A stretch of 64,000 bases of DNA from Oceanirhabdus seepicola (lineage in GTDB: Bacteria > Bacillota > Clostridia > Clostridiales > Clostridiaceae). Position numbers and translations under genes: made by a program. Position 1 is the stretch's first letter; every line of letters starts with the position of its first letter. Shown piece after piece: positions 29,045 to 37,869 of this stretch. Where the stretch lies: positions 1,263,146 through 1,327,145 of the forward strand of contig NZ_JAGSOJ010000001.1 of assembly GCF_023684385.1 (NCBI RefSeq), written 5' to 3'. The notes beneath the pieces are model-generated. The model searched no databases. It saw only the letters and a list, made by a program, of their open reading frames with translations, and had not been told where the DNA came from.

Positions 29045-29515
29045 ATGAAAAAAATATTAAGCATGGTTCTATTATTAACATTCCTCTTAGTTGGCTGCAT
29101 ACAGAAAAAACAACCAGTATCAGATAATGTAACATCTCTAACAAATCCTCCAGAATTAACTGTAACAGTTGATACTAAAAGTATTACAGCTGTCCTTGGA
29201 ACATATAGTTGGAATATAGATAATGGAGATGGTACTGTAACATCAATTGAATCAGATTCAGAAGCACCACCTGAATTGGCAAAAGACCAAAATGAAGCTC
29301 TAATTGTTAAACAAAAATCCTCTATAGTTTTAAATTTTGAAAATAAGCCAACTGACTACATAGTTAATATATGGGAAGGTAATACTCAAAGTACACATGA
29401 AGTCATTAATGGTGAAATAATTGCACCACAGCAAAAGGGATTAGTAGTTTTTGAAGTTTATGCACATTGGAAGGAAGGCTCTGCTTACTATGCTTTCTCT
29501 GTTAATATAGACTAA
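29045..29515 (+). CDS. Small lipoprotein of unknown function
   Basis: 156 residues, signal with lipobox LLVGC (Cys 18). The mature part is acidic and probably all-beta. No family recognised. AGGAGAT ribosome site; a terminator follows. Confidence 0.72.
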   Translation: MKKILSMVLLLTFLLVGCIQKKQPVSDNVTSLTNPPELTVTVDTKSITAVLGTYSWNIDNGDGTVTSIESDSEAPPELAKDQNEALIVKQKSSIVLNFENKPTDYIVNIWEGNTQSTHEVINGEIIAPQQKGLVVFEVYAHWKEGSAYYAFSVNID

Positions 29516-29557
29516 CAACGTAACGTTACTTGTATCAAAATATTCTTAAAATACGAA

Positions 29558-29587
29558 TTAAGGAAAGCCATTTTTGGCTTTCCTTAA
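29558..29587. terminator. Bidirectional intrinsic terminator
   Basis: A 13-bp stem with a four-base T loop, followed by an A-rich run, between the convergent lipoprotein and pdxT genes. Confidence 0.85.
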
Positions 29588-29630
29588 AAATTATCTTATT
29601 ATTAAACTATGATTAATCATAGACTAAATA

Positions 29631-30209
29631 TTAATTAGTTTTCCCACAACACATAGCTAAAAAATATCTATGAAATTCAAGACTATCAGTTAACTCTGGA
29701 TGAAAAGATGTTGCAAGGATGTTCTCCTGTTTTGCAACTACAGCTTTTCCATCTCTTTTATATAGTATTTCAACCTTTGAGTCATGTGCACATATATATG
29801 GGGCACGGATAAATACTAAATGCAGTGGATTTGGTGAGATTTCTTTAATTTGAACCATTTCTTCAAAGCTATCTATCTGACTCCCATAAGCATTTCTTCT
29901 TACCTTTATATCCATAACTTTCAGTCCTTCTATAGGATGGTTTTCATTTTCTTTAGCGAGAATAATCATACCTGCACAAGTTCCCCATACAGGAAGCCCA
30001 TGGATAATTTTATCTCTAAGAGGCTCTATTATTCCTGTCTCCTTCAAGAGTTTACCCATAGTTGTACTCTCTCCACCAGGAATAATAATTCCATCTAAGT
30101 CATTCAAGTCTTCTACTTTCCTTATTTCAACTGTTTCACATTGAAGCTTCTTAAGATGGTGAATATGCTCTATAAAAGCCCCCTGAAGCGCTAGTACACC
30201 TATCTTCAT
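29631..30209 (-). CDS. pdxT: PLP synthase glutaminase subunit
   Basis: 192 residues, class I glutamine amidotransferase that feeds ammonia to PdxS. GVLALQGAF at the N-terminus, oxyanion loop PGGESTTMG, nucleophile WGTCAGM near residue 79, and the His/Glu of SFHPELT near 170. The ATG at 30209 comes one base after the pdxS stop, within a GAGG context; the open frame extends seven codons further but into pdxS. Confidence 0.97.
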   Translation of the reverse strand: MKIGVLALQGAFIEHIHHLKKLQCETVEIRKVEDLNDLDGIIIPGGESTTMGKLLKETGIIEPLRDKIIHGLPVWGTCAGMIILAKENENHPIEGLKVMDIKVRRNAYGSQIDSFEEMVQIKEISPNPLHLVFIRAPYICAHDSKVEILYKRDGKAVVAKQENILATSFHPELTDSLEFHRYFLAMCCGKTN

Positions 30210-30210
30210 A

Positions 30211-31080
30211 CTACCATCCTCTTTCGGCATACTTATTTTCTAATGTATCTATTTCAAGACCTGACATTGGTTCTCCTAGATCCTCAGATATTTCAGCCAG
30301 CATTTTTGGATCATTATAATAAGTTACAGCTTTAACTATAGCCTGAGCTCTTTTCTCAGGATCACCTGATTTAAATATTCCTGATCCAACAAATACACCT
30401 TCAGCCCCTAACTGCATCATTAGAGCTGCATCAGCAGGTGTAGCAACTCCACCAGCAGCAAAATTTACAACTGGAAGCGTTCCATTTTCCCAAACATAAT
30501 CAATTAAATCAAAAGGAGCATTTAAATCTTTTGCAATTGTCATAAGCTCTTCTCTTGGTGCATTCTTAACCATTCTCATTTGGTCCATCATACATCTAAT
30601 ATGGCGAACAGCCTCAACAACATTTCCAGTTCCTGCTTCACCTTTAGTTCTTATCATTGAAGCACCTTCTCCAATTCTTCTCAATGCCTCTCCAAGATTC
30701 CTTGCACCACATACAAAAGGAACTTTGTATACTTTTTTATCTAAATGGTAAGCCTCATCAGCAGGTGTAAGAACTTCACTCTCATCTATGAAATCAATTC
30801 CTATTGCTTCAAGAATCTGAGCCTCAACAAAGTGACCTATTCTAACCTTAGCCATAACAGGGATAGAAACTGCCGCTTGAATCTCTTTAATCATCTTAGG
30901 GTCAGACATCCTAGCTACGCCACCCTCTTTTCTTATATCCGCCGGAACTCTCTCAAGAGCCATAACAGCACAAGCCCCTGCTTTTTCAGCTATTATTGCT
31001 TGTTCAGCATTTGTAACATCCATAATAACTCCGCCTTTAAGCATTTGAGCTAAGTTTTTATTTAAATTTGAATTTGCCAT
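30211..31080 (-). CDS. pdxS: PLP synthase subunit PdxS
   Basis: 289 residues. Builds pyridoxal 5'-phosphate from ribose 5-phosphate, glyceraldehyde 3-phosphate and ammonia supplied by Pdx[31 protein letters not shown] (active lysine), and [20 protein letters not shown] with [10 protein letters not shown] are standard family motifs. GGGGG ribosome site. First gene of a pdxST operon. Its product is the cofactor of the decarboxylase at 1285-2529, though the two are far apart. Confidence 0.98.
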   Translation of the reverse strand: MANSNLNKNLAQMLKGGVIMDVTNAEQAIIAEKAGACAVMALERVPADIRKEGGVARMSDPKMIKEIQAAVSIPVMAKVRIGHFVEAQILEAIGIDFIDESEVLTPADEAYHLDKKVYKVPFVCGARNLGEALRRIGEGASMIRTKGEAGTGNVVEAVRHIRCMMDQMRMVKNAPREELMTIAKDLNAPFDLIDYVWENGTLPVVNFAAGGVATPADAALMMQLGAEGVFVGSGIFKSGDPEKRAQAIVKAVTYYNDPKMLAEISEDLGEPMSGLEIDTLENKYAERGW

Positions 31081-31306
31081 AGTAATACCCCCGATTTTTT
31101 ATTTTTTAATTCTTTATATGTAAAAGTTACGATTTTGTTTAAATCAAAGTAATTAATAAAATATACTTTATTGAATATATAAACATAAAAGTTAAAAATT
31201 AAAAATTATTGAAATTACAGGCCCGCAAACACATTATATGACATTTTTAATATTTTGAAAAATGTATGGGTACACTTCAAGGGACTAAATTTAAATACAA
31301 GAAAAA

Positions 31307-31338
31307 TAAAAGTGCTTCGTTTAAACGAAGCACTTTTA
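31307..31338. terminator. Perfect palindromic hairpin
   Basis: A 32-base perfect palindrome with an A-rich left and T-rich right side, about 165 bases downstream of the minus-strand small Cys-protein genes. A degenerate relative at 32790-32822 follows the second cassette. The rest of the gap 31081-31502 shows no gene. Confidence 0.8.
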
Positions 31339-31502
31339 AAACATAATCGTAATATTGTCGTGTTTCTTCATGAAACTATTATTTAAATAACGATTGTTAA
31401 TATTTATATTAGTTACATACAACTATGTGTTATGAAATAGTAATATACTAACAATTTTTTAGAAGGAAAGGCTGTAGAACTATAGTATACTGTAAATAAA
31501 AT

Positions 31503-31778
31503 TTATTCTAAGTTATAACAGTTACTTTCATCTAATTCATCAAATTTTCTCAGGACATCAACTAGCTTTGACATAGCACTCTCCTTAAAAGCATAAGCAC
31601 ATACTATTTTTTTAGTTATTTCTGCTTTTTTAACCGGATCTTGTACAGCAGCTATATCTGGAGCTAAATTTTCACAAAATAAACGTACTAAACATTGTAG
31701 CATCTTGGATTCTGACTTCAACATTTCAGTAGCTATTTTCTTTGTACTACAATTAGAATCACAATAAAACTCCTCCAT
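31503..31778 (-). CDS. Small helical Cys protein, divergent paralogue
   Basis: 91 residues, related to the four genes upstream through the pattern QCLVRLFCENL...IVCAYAFKES. Cys at 6, 10, 29, 35, 60 and 87. It lacks the MAFP start and the Cys-rich tail of the others. GGGAGGG ribosome site. Probably the last gene of the block. Function unknown; see the locus finding. Confidence 0.75.
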   Translation of the reverse strand: MEEFYCDSNCSTKKIATEMLKSESKMLQCLVRLFCENLAPDIAAVQDPVKKAEITKKIVCAYAFKESAMSKLVDVLRKFDELDESNCYNLE

Positions 31779-31897
31779 TAACTCCCTCCCTTCATTAACA
31801 AAACTTAATAATAGTCCACTTAAGTTTTTAGCAATAACTTACCGCCATTTTATTATTTTCATTTTAAATCTAATTGATTTATATACTAATATTTCTA

Positions 31898-32209
31898 TTA
31901 ATCTTCACAATTACATTTATTACATAGGCAGCAATTTACCTTTGCAGGATCTACACCCATATCTGCAGCGCTCTTTTTAGCACTTGCCCCTACTACTGCC
32001 GCAATAGAACTTTCTTTAGCAGTAAAACCACACATTATCTTCTTCAATACAGCGGCTTTTTTATCGATAGTAGTTAGTAAAGATATATCCTCGATTAAAG
32101 TATTACAAAATAAATCTGCCATACATTGAATTATACTTACTTCTGATTCTATTATAACATCAATTGATTCCTCATCAGTTAAAACTGGTACTTGTGCTGG
32201 AAATGCCAT
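31898..32209 (-). CDS. Small helical Cys protein B1
   Basis: 103 residues starting MAFPAQVPVLTDEESIDV, helical core with QCMADLFCNTLIEDI and IMCGFTAKESSIA, and a Cys-rich tail CCLCNKCNC. Nearly identical to the protein at 32934-33245. Strong GGAGG site directly before ATG. The cysteine pattern suggests disulfide or metal cross-linking, as in spore coat or exosporium proteins. Family not recognised. Confidence 0.8.
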   Translation of the reverse strand: MAFPAQVPVLTDEESIDVIIESEVSIIQCMADLFCNTLIEDISLLTTIDKKAAVLKKIMCGFTAKESSIAAVVGASAKKSAADMGVDPAKVNCCLCNKCNCED

Positions 32210-32257
32210 TAATCATACCTCCAATTCTATTTCTTTTCTTACTTAGTTTCCCATTAA

Positions 32258-32581
32258 TTAAAAGTCGCAACCGCAATCACATTCTGATTTAATTAATCCC
32301 TTGTCTACAGCAAGTTTACATGCAATAGAATTTATTAAATCAGCAATTGAAATTTCTTTACATGCATAAGTGCATAAAATATCTTTCACCAATTCTGCTC
32401 TTACTTCAATATTATTTTCTAGAGTTCCGCCTGTTGTAGTATTAGATATTGCTTGAATATTCGTTAATAATGTATTACAGAATAATGTTGCCATACATTG
32501 AATTATCCCTGCTTCTGCTTCTGTTAACGCATCAATACTTTGAAAATCTGATAAGGTAGCTGGTGTAACTGGAAATGCCAT
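32258..32581 (-). CDS. Small helical Cys protein C1
   Basis: 107 residues starting MAFPVTPATLSDFQSIDA, core QCMATLFCNTLL and ILCTYACKEISIADL, tail CDCGCDF. Same family as B1 with a longer middle loop. Nearly identical to 33291-33614. The ATG follows GGAGGTATGATTA, the same leader as in B1. Confidence 0.8.
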   Translation of the reverse strand: MAFPVTPATLSDFQSIDALTEAEAGIIQCMATLFCNTLLTNIQAISNTTTGGTLENNIEVRAELVKDILCTYACKEISIADLINSIACKLAVDKGLIKSECDCGCDF

Positions 32582-32652
32582 TAATCATACCTCCAATACT
32601 TTTTAATTTCTATTAGTTTTTTTATCGAATACATCAATAATTTTTATTTATA

Positions 32653-32681
32653 TATTCTATAGAAGATAATTGTAATTTAGT
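32653..32681 (-). promoter_or_regulatory. Conserved promoter-like block, sigma-K-like
   Basis: On the minus strand, GAAC is followed after 18 bases by TATAGAATA, about 70 bases before C1. The same block occurs at 33683-33712 before C2. TATAGAATA differs from the sigma-K -10 (CATAnnnTA) at one base. Spacing is at the long edge, so this is a weak call. Confidence 0.4.
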
Positions 32682-32789
32682 TCTAAATCAATCTCCTAGT
32701 TAATATTATGTTTGATATTATATATTTGTTACTTTATTGATTTAATTCTTCTCCTTAATTTTGGAACCATTTTAATAGTAATTAGTCAA

Positions 32790-32822
32790 ATAAAAGTGCC
32801 TCATTTTTAATGAAACACTTTT
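32790..32822. terminator. Degenerate terminator hairpin
   Basis: Imperfect relative of the hairpin at 31307-31338, placed downstream of the second cassette (minus strand), as expected if cassette and terminator were duplicated together. Confidence 0.55.
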
Positions 32823-32933
32823 AATGCAATTTAGACTGTAACTTAAAAGATTGACAGTCTAAATTTAATATTAATTTTATATATTTACTTATTAAGTAAA
32901 ATTGAGCTCTGCTTATAATATGCAAAATTTTTT

Positions 32934-33245
32934 CTATTTTTCACAATTACATTTATTACATAGACAGCAGTTTACCAAACTAGGATCTATACCTAAATCT
33001 ACAGCACTCTTTTTAGCACTTGCTCCTACTACTGCAGCAATTGCACTTTCTTTAGCATTAAATCCACACATTACCTTCTTCAATACAGCTGCTTGTTTTT
33101 CAATAGTAGGTAGTAACGCTATATCCTCTATTAAAGTATTACAAAATAAATCTGCCATACATTGAATTATACTTACTTCTGATTCTATTATAACATCAAT
33201 TGATTGTTCATCAGTTAATACTGGTGCTTGAGCTGGGAATGCCAT
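32934..33245 (-). CDS. Small helical Cys protein B2
   Basis: 103 residues, tandem duplicate of B1: same MAFPAQ start, core QCMADLFCNTLIEDI and tail CCLCNKCNC, with about a dozen substitutions. Same GGAGG leader. Confidence 0.8.
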   Translation of the reverse strand: MAFPAQAPVLTDEQSIDVIIESEVSIIQCMADLFCNTLIEDIALLPTIEKQAAVLKKVMCGFNAKESAIAAVVGASAKKSAVDLGIDPSLVNCCLCNKCNCEK

Positions 33246-33290
33246 TAATCATACCTCCAATTCTGTTTGTTTTTACTTATTTACCATTAA

Positions 33291-33614
33291 TTAAAATTCG
33301 CAATCGCAATCACAGTCAGACTTAATTAGTCCCCTGTCTATAGCAAGTTTACATGAAATAGCACTTATTAAATCAGCAATTGAAAGCTCTTTACATGCAT
33401 AAGTGCATAAAATATCTTTTACCAATTCTGCTCTTACTTCAATATTATTTTCTAGAGTACCACCTGTTGCAGTATTAGATATTGCTTCAATACTAGGTAA
33501 TAATGTATTACAGAATAATGTTGCCATACATTGAATTATCCCTGCTTCTGCTTCTGTTAAAGCATCAATACTTTGAAAATCTGATAAGGTAGCTGGTGTA
33601 ACTGGAAATGCCAT
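33291..33614 (-). CDS. Small helical Cys protein C2
   Basis: 107 residues, tandem duplicate of C1, with MAFPVTPATLSDF, QCMATLFCNTLL and an acidic/Cys tail CDCDCEF. The B2-C2 pair repeats B1-C1 with a period of about 1035 bases. Same GGAGG leader. Confidence 0.8.
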   Translation of the reverse strand: MAFPVTPATLSDFQSIDALTEAEAGIIQCMATLFCNTLLPSIEAISNTATGGTLENNIEVRAELVKDILCTYACKELSIADLISAISCKLAIDRGLIKSDCDCDCEF

Positions 33615-33682
33615 TAATCATACCTCCAATACTTTTTAATTTCTATTATTTTTATAGAATATCTCAATAATACTTATTAATA

Positions 33683-33712
33683 TATTCTATAGGAGAAATT
33701 TAATAATTTGGT
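33683..33712 (-). promoter_or_regulatory. Conserved promoter-like block, sigma-K-like
   Basis: Copy of the block at 32653-32681: GAAC and, 19 bases on, TATAGAATA, about 70 bases before C2. Confidence 0.4.
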
Positions 33713-33888
33713 TCTAAATACCTCTCCTAGTTTTAATGATATTCTTAAATAATTAAATCTGTTACTAAATAATCTAATGTTTTTATATTTTTATATAATC
33801 TTTATCTCTTGTCTTTCTGTGTTTATATTCACCCATACATCAAAACACCCCAAACCCTTGTTTAAACAGAAAGTAGCCATAACTAGAA

Positions 33889-33944
33889 TCATATACAATA
33901 TGTACAGTAGATTGGTACATTCTGACTCTACACATTGTATATGA
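33889..33944. repeat. Inverted repeat after jelly-roll gene
   Basis: Arms of about 13-15 bases (33889-33903, 33930-33944) with a smaller ATGTAC/GTACAT dyad inside. Downstream of the minus-strand gene at 33973. No T-run, so a terminator role is uncertain. The rest of the 33615-33972 gap shows nothing else. Confidence 0.5.
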
Positions 33945-33972
33945 AGTTGGACTAAATTACTTTTTTATTTAA

Positions 33973-34491
33973 TCATTGAGGTAATTCGCCTAATTTAATA
34001 ATTATCAAACTGGCATTAACAGCTACGGGAGCTCCTACAGTATTATTTTTAGCTGCAAGTGTAGATGGTGATTGAAAAACGAATAAAAATCTGAGAAGGG
34101 TATTGGGTGTATCCACTCTGATAACCACTTGTCCACACTTTACTCCTGCTGCTGATCTTGATCTATAAATTGATTCTGGAAGAAGTGTTCCCCCAAGTTC
34201 AACACCAAAATAATCTCCTCCACGACTATCCATAGAAAAAGTTACTTCATAGATTCCTGTTTTCAGTAATCTTATTTCTTCTGGTGTGTTAATCTTATCA
34301 TGAAATATTCCTCTAACAATTCCCTCTTGATTAAAAGGAACTGGAGTATTATTTGCTCCCAAAGGAAAGGTAGAATCTTCTTCAAATCTAAAAAAATACC
34401 CAAATACCCCGTCATCTTCACAAAGAAATTCAAAGCATTTATCTTTAAAACCATTTCCATTATTTCCACTGCATACACATCCACTGCTCAT
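33973..34491 (-). CDS. C1q/TNF-like jelly-roll protein 1
   Basis: 172 residues. Cys/Gly/Asn-rich start, then KDKCFEFLCED, then a beta-rich domain (about 45-170) with INTPEEIRLLKTGIYEVTFS, YFGVELGGTLLPESIYRSRS and a final VNASLIIIKLGEL. This order matches the TNF/C1q-like trimerising domain of exosporium proteins such as the C-terminus of BclA and the ExsF/BxpB group. No signal peptide, as usual for spore surface proteins made in the mother cell. Confidence 0.75.
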   Translation of the reverse strand: MSSGCVCSGNNGNGFKDKCFEFLCEDDGVFGYFFRFEEDSTFPLGANNTPVPFNQEGIVRGIFHDKINTPEEIRLLKTGIYEVTFSMDSRGGDYFGVELGGTLLPESIYRSRSAAGVKCGQVVIRVDTPNTLLRFLFVFQSPSTLAAKNNTVGAPVAVNASLIIIKLGELPQ

Positions 34492-34552
34492 TATATTTCA
34501 CCTCTTTTCCATTAATCCTTTAGGTTTGAAATATGCACCTAAAAAACTATCC

Positions 34553-35038
34553 TTAAACCAAATCTCCTACTCTCACTATTATTAAACTTGTATTAACAGC
34601 GACTGGAGCACCTGCTGCATTATTTTTATCAGCAAGTGTAGATGGTGCTTTAAAGAGAAATAAAACTCTAAGAATAGAATTAGGAATACTAACTCTTATA
34701 AGAGCCTGTAGTGCTACTATTCCTGAAGCTGATCTAGTTCTATAAATCGTTTCAGGTATAACTGTTCCATTTAGTTCAATGCCAAAATAATCTGGTCCTC
34801 CGCTATCTACAAAAAGAGTTACTTCAAAAACACCTGTTCCAAGAAATTTAATTTCTTCAGGGGTGTTAATTTTATCATGTTCTAAGCTTCTTACAGGACC
34901 ATCTTGATTAAAGGGTATTGGAGTATTATCCACACTTAAAGGGAAAGTGGCATCTTCTTCAAATCTATAGAAATATCCAAATCCCTCCTTAAGTTCATCA
35001 CAAAGAGAAGTAGCACATTTACTTTTATTGTTACTCAT
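34553..35038 (-). CDS. C1q/TNF-like jelly-roll protein 2
   Basis: 161 residues, paralogue of the neighbours: INTPEEIKFLGTGVFEVTLF, YFGIELNGTVIPETIYRTRS, VNTSLIIVRVGDLV. Shorter N-terminus with one pair of Cys. Same strand and spacing as jelly-roll 1 and 3, consistent with one operon made by gene duplication. Confidence 0.75.
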   Translation of the reverse strand: MSNNKSKCATSLCDELKEGFGYFYRFEEDATFPLSVDNTPIPFNQDGPVRSLEHDKINTPEEIKFLGTGVFEVTLFVDSGGPDYFGIELNGTVIPETIYRTRSASGIVALQALIRVSIPNSILRVLFLFKAPSTLADKNNAAGAPVAVNTSLIIVRVGDLV

Positions 35039-35125
35039 TATATTTATTACACCTCTTTTCTAATCATCTTAAAGGTTCTAATCTAAAATAAGTTAAATAT
35101 TATTTTTAATATTTAATGATTATTA

Positions 35126-35656
35126 TTAAACTAACTCTGCAATTTTCCTTATAATTAATGAAGCATTTACTGCTACTGGTGCAGCTCCTCCACCTATTTG
35201 CAAGAGTTGAATATTACTAAAGAGATTTAAAAGTCTTAGAACATAGTTAGTTTGACCTACAGTAATAAGCGCCTGTCCTATTTCAATTCCTTGAGCTGAT
35301 CTAGTTCTATAAATTGTTTGAGGAAGTACTGAACCATTTAATTCTAATCCAAAATAATCAGCAGTCCCACTATTCACAAAGAATGTTACCTTATATATCC
35401 CTGTTTCAAGTATAAAGATTTGATCAGGCATATTGACTGCATCATGAAATATACCCTTTGTAATCCCTGTTGAAGTAAAAGGGATTGGGTCCCCCTCATC
35501 TATATCAAATAAAGCAGTTTCTTCAAATCTATAAACATATCCATATACATTATCATCATCTTCATCTGCTTCACAAAGAAATTCAAAACATTTATCTTTA
35601 AAATTTGATTTACCGTTTGATGTACTATTTTTACACCAATTACAACCATTACTCAT
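35126..35656 (-). CDS. C1q/TNF-like jelly-roll protein 3
   Basis: 176 residues, same architecture: Cys-containing start, KDKCFEFLCEADEDDD, VNMPDQIFILETGIYKVTFF, YFGLELNGSVLPQTIYRTRS, VNASLIIRKIAELV. A terminator after the upstream DUF11 gene suggests its own promoter. Confidence 0.75.
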   Translation of the reverse strand: MSNGCNWCKNSTSNGKSNFKDKCFEFLCEADEDDDNVYGYVYRFEETALFDIDEGDPIPFTSTGITKGIFHDAVNMPDQIFILETGIYKVTFFVNSGTADYFGLELNGSVLPQTIYRTRSAQGIEIGQALITVGQTNYVLRLLNLFSNIQLLQIGGGAAPVAVNASLIIRKIAELV

Positions 35657-35766
35657 TTTTCATCATACACCTCACTTATCTTTTAGTATGACTTCTATAT
35701 GCGTGTTTCACTATTATATTATGATTGACATTGGTAAAAAGCATCAAATAATTAGTATTAATGCAT

Positions 35767-35794
35767 AAAAAAGAAGATGATTTCAACCATCTCC
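35767..35794 (-). terminator. Intrinsic terminator of DUF11 gene
   Basis: On the minus strand a GGAGATG/CATCTTC stem (one G-U pair) is followed by TTTTTT, 50 bases downstream of the DUF11 gene. Confidence 0.65.
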
Positions 35795-35846
35795 TTAAAG
35801 TTATTTGATAATTTAACAAATTTATTTCATTATTTAACTCTCGAAA

Positions 35847-37502
35847 TTAACAACAGTTATCTTCTTCTATAGAATCTTTTGCAATATCACATACTCCTCT
35901 AGCAATTAAATCCTCATTATTTTTACAGCTGCATAGTTCTGATTCTAATATATCAACAACTTTATTAATATCTGTTGATATTAAATTTAATATTGTGGGT
36001 ATAACATTATTACAAAAGTCATTTGCAAAATCTTGAAGAGTATCAGCATAATAATATAGAGTATCCTGATTAGTTAAATCATCTTTAACTAAAATTGTTA
36101 TATCATTGCTTACTGCTGTGTCTGGTGTACCTTGAGATTCAAAATCTAAAGTTGCATTATTAGTAATCTCAACTGGTGTTGTTGCTGCATTAACCATAAC
36201 CATGAAAGTTACAGTAATAACATCATCTACTTCAATAGTTCCTAGATCTATTCCATTATTAGGATTTGCACTCACATTAGAAACACCATTTATTGAAACA
36301 GTTGTAGGTATAAACTCCATTCCTGTGGGAATTATATCTGTTAATTCACAATTTACAGCATCTGCAGTCCCAGTATTTTTTATTATAATTGTAAATGTAA
36401 TCATCTCTCCATTTGTAACTGTCAATTTATCAGTACACTTAATAACTTCTATATCTGGTTCGTCCGTTGGAATTGAATCTATTTGCACTCCCAATGCATT
36501 TGGTGAATAAAAATCACCTGCTGTGGTAAATCTAACTACCGCTGAAGTTTGTCCATTATTTATTTGAGTTGAACCATCTACATTTGTAATGTCCCACCCC
36601 TGACGACCTGCAACAATATTTTGAGCTATTATTGGATTTTGATTCTGATTACCAAAGGAACCACTTGTATCAGTATTTCCTAAGTCATCATTAATCTGTG
36701 ATCCAAAAAAATTATTAGTAGGATTTCTTGGTCCAAATAAATTTGAAAGGGTACCTACAGTTTCTCCAAAAAGGAGCTGATCTCCAGTACGATTTGCATC
36801 CCCTTCTGCTGAACTAACTAAAATCCTTGCATTTACGGGTCCTGTAGGAGGAGTCATAAACCCACTAATAGTTGCATCAACATCACCTGTTCCAGTAGTT
36901 ATTAATTCAACCCCTACAAATAAAGTCATGTTCCTTACTGGTAATGTATTATTTTGATAAATTACCCCAAGAGTCCATCCTGCATAATTAAGAGTATTAT
37001 CAGTATTTAATACTGTTCCAACTATTCTCCCTGCACTATAAGCTCCTGCTCCACCAGCTTGCACTAAAGAAGTAACATCTGCAGACCGTACATACCAAGA
37101 ATTGTTACTAGACACCACAAGATTAAATCTTGTTGCTGGATCAAATGTAATACTAGAAGTACCTACTGGAGTGGTAAAATCAATTGTATTATCTATAAAT
37201 GCACTTAGGTCTACACCCCCAGTTTTGTATTGTCCTGACCATATTAACTCAGCATAAAGTATTGTACTTCCTGCTGGAATATTTAAAATAGCCTGCGAAC
37301 TATTATCCTGCCAATTCAATGTTGTTCCTGGTGGAAATGGATAAGTCGGAACTTGAAGAGCTAGATTAAGAGAAATAAAAGCTCCAATTGAATCTCTAAT
37401 TCCAGCATTATTAGTATTTGTTTCCTTACTCAACCCTAAAGTATTTCCTGTAAATGTCATTGCGCCCTGAGTTGTAGTTGTAAATCTATTTACTAAAGGC
37501 AT
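35847..37502 (-). CDS. DUF11 surface protein with Cys-rich helical tail
   Basis: About 551 residues from the ATG behind AAGGGTGG (the frame is open to a GTG at 37511). Residues about 1-345 are a Thr/Asn-rich beta domain of unknown family. About 350-475 is a DUF11 repeat (PDIEVIKCTDKLTVTNGEMI, IKNTGTADAVNCELTDIIP). About 480-551 is a helical segment with FCNNVIPTI, CSC, GVCDIAKDSI and a final CC, resembling the small Cys proteins downstream. DUF11 proteins form parts of the spore appendages of C. taeniosporum, so a spore-surface role is inferred. No signal peptide. Confidence 0.8.
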   Translation of the reverse strand: MPLVNRFTTTTQGAMTFTGNTLGLSKETNTNNAGIRDSIGAFISLNLALQVPTYPFPPGTTLNWQDNSSQAILNIPAGSTILYAELIWSGQYKTGGVDLSAFIDNTIDFTTPVGTSSITFDPATRFNLVVSSNNSWYVRSADVTSLVQAGGAGAYSAGRIVGTVLNTDNTLNYAGWTLGVIYQNNTLPVRNMTLFVGVELITTGTGDVDATISGFMTPPTGPVNARILVSSAEGDANRTGDQLLFGETVGTLSNLFGPRNPTNNFFGSQINDDLGNTDTSGSFGNQNQNPIIAQNIVAGRQGWDITNVDGSTQINNGQTSAVVRFTTAGDFYSPNALGVQIDSIPTDEPDIEVIKCTDKLTVTNGEMITFTIIIKNTGTADAVNCELTDIIPTGMEFIPTTVSINGVSNVSANPNNGIDLGTIEVDDVITVTFMVMVNAATTPVEITNNATLDFESQGTPDTAVSNDITILVKDDLTNQDTLYYYADTLQDFANDFCNNVIPTILNLISTDINKVVDILESELCSCKNNEDLIARGVCDIAKDSIEEDNCC

Positions 37503-37672
37503 TTTATCCACCCTTTCTTTTGTGATTTAAGAATTATCATTTAAGAGATTAGAAAAAAAGTGAAAATACCAAATAAAATGACATAATTATTTTTTCTTAT
37601 CCCTAAGTATAAATTAATATAAATATTTTTAACTTTTTGAGTTTTAAAATGTCATTTAAACCTTCTTATTAG

Positions 37673-37701
37673 TATAATATGAAGAAATAATAAGTTAGTG
37701 T
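37673..37701 (-). promoter_or_regulatory. Candidate sigma-K promoter of DUF11 gene
   Basis: On the minus strand, ACAC and, 16 bases on, CATATTATA, a full match to the CATAnnnTA -10 of mother-cell sigma-K promoters. About 170 bases before the start codon. Confidence 0.5.
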
Positions 37702-37787
37702 ATTAAATTAAATATGTTTTGATTAAGGGATGACTACTTGGATTTTTCTTGTATCAAAAACTTTTGTTAAGTCATACATTGATATAG

Positions 37788-37844
37788 TAATAAAGCTTCA
37801 TTTTGTGTTTCAGTCGCTCTTTTTGAGCTTATGTAGCTTTATTA
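37788..37844 (+). repeat. Inverted repeat in leader of glycosyltransferase
   Basis: Perfect 10-base arms TAATAAAGCT/AGCTTTATTA enclose a smaller GCTC/GAGC hairpin. It lies 26 bases before the TTG start and could be an operator or leader fold. Confidence 0.55.
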
Positions 37845-37869
37845 AAACTTAATTTAGGAAGTGATGTTC

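Noticed and set aside
35700..35760. Sigma-K promoter before jelly-roll protein 3
   Set aside because: CATA-containing matches exist, but none has an AC at the right distance.
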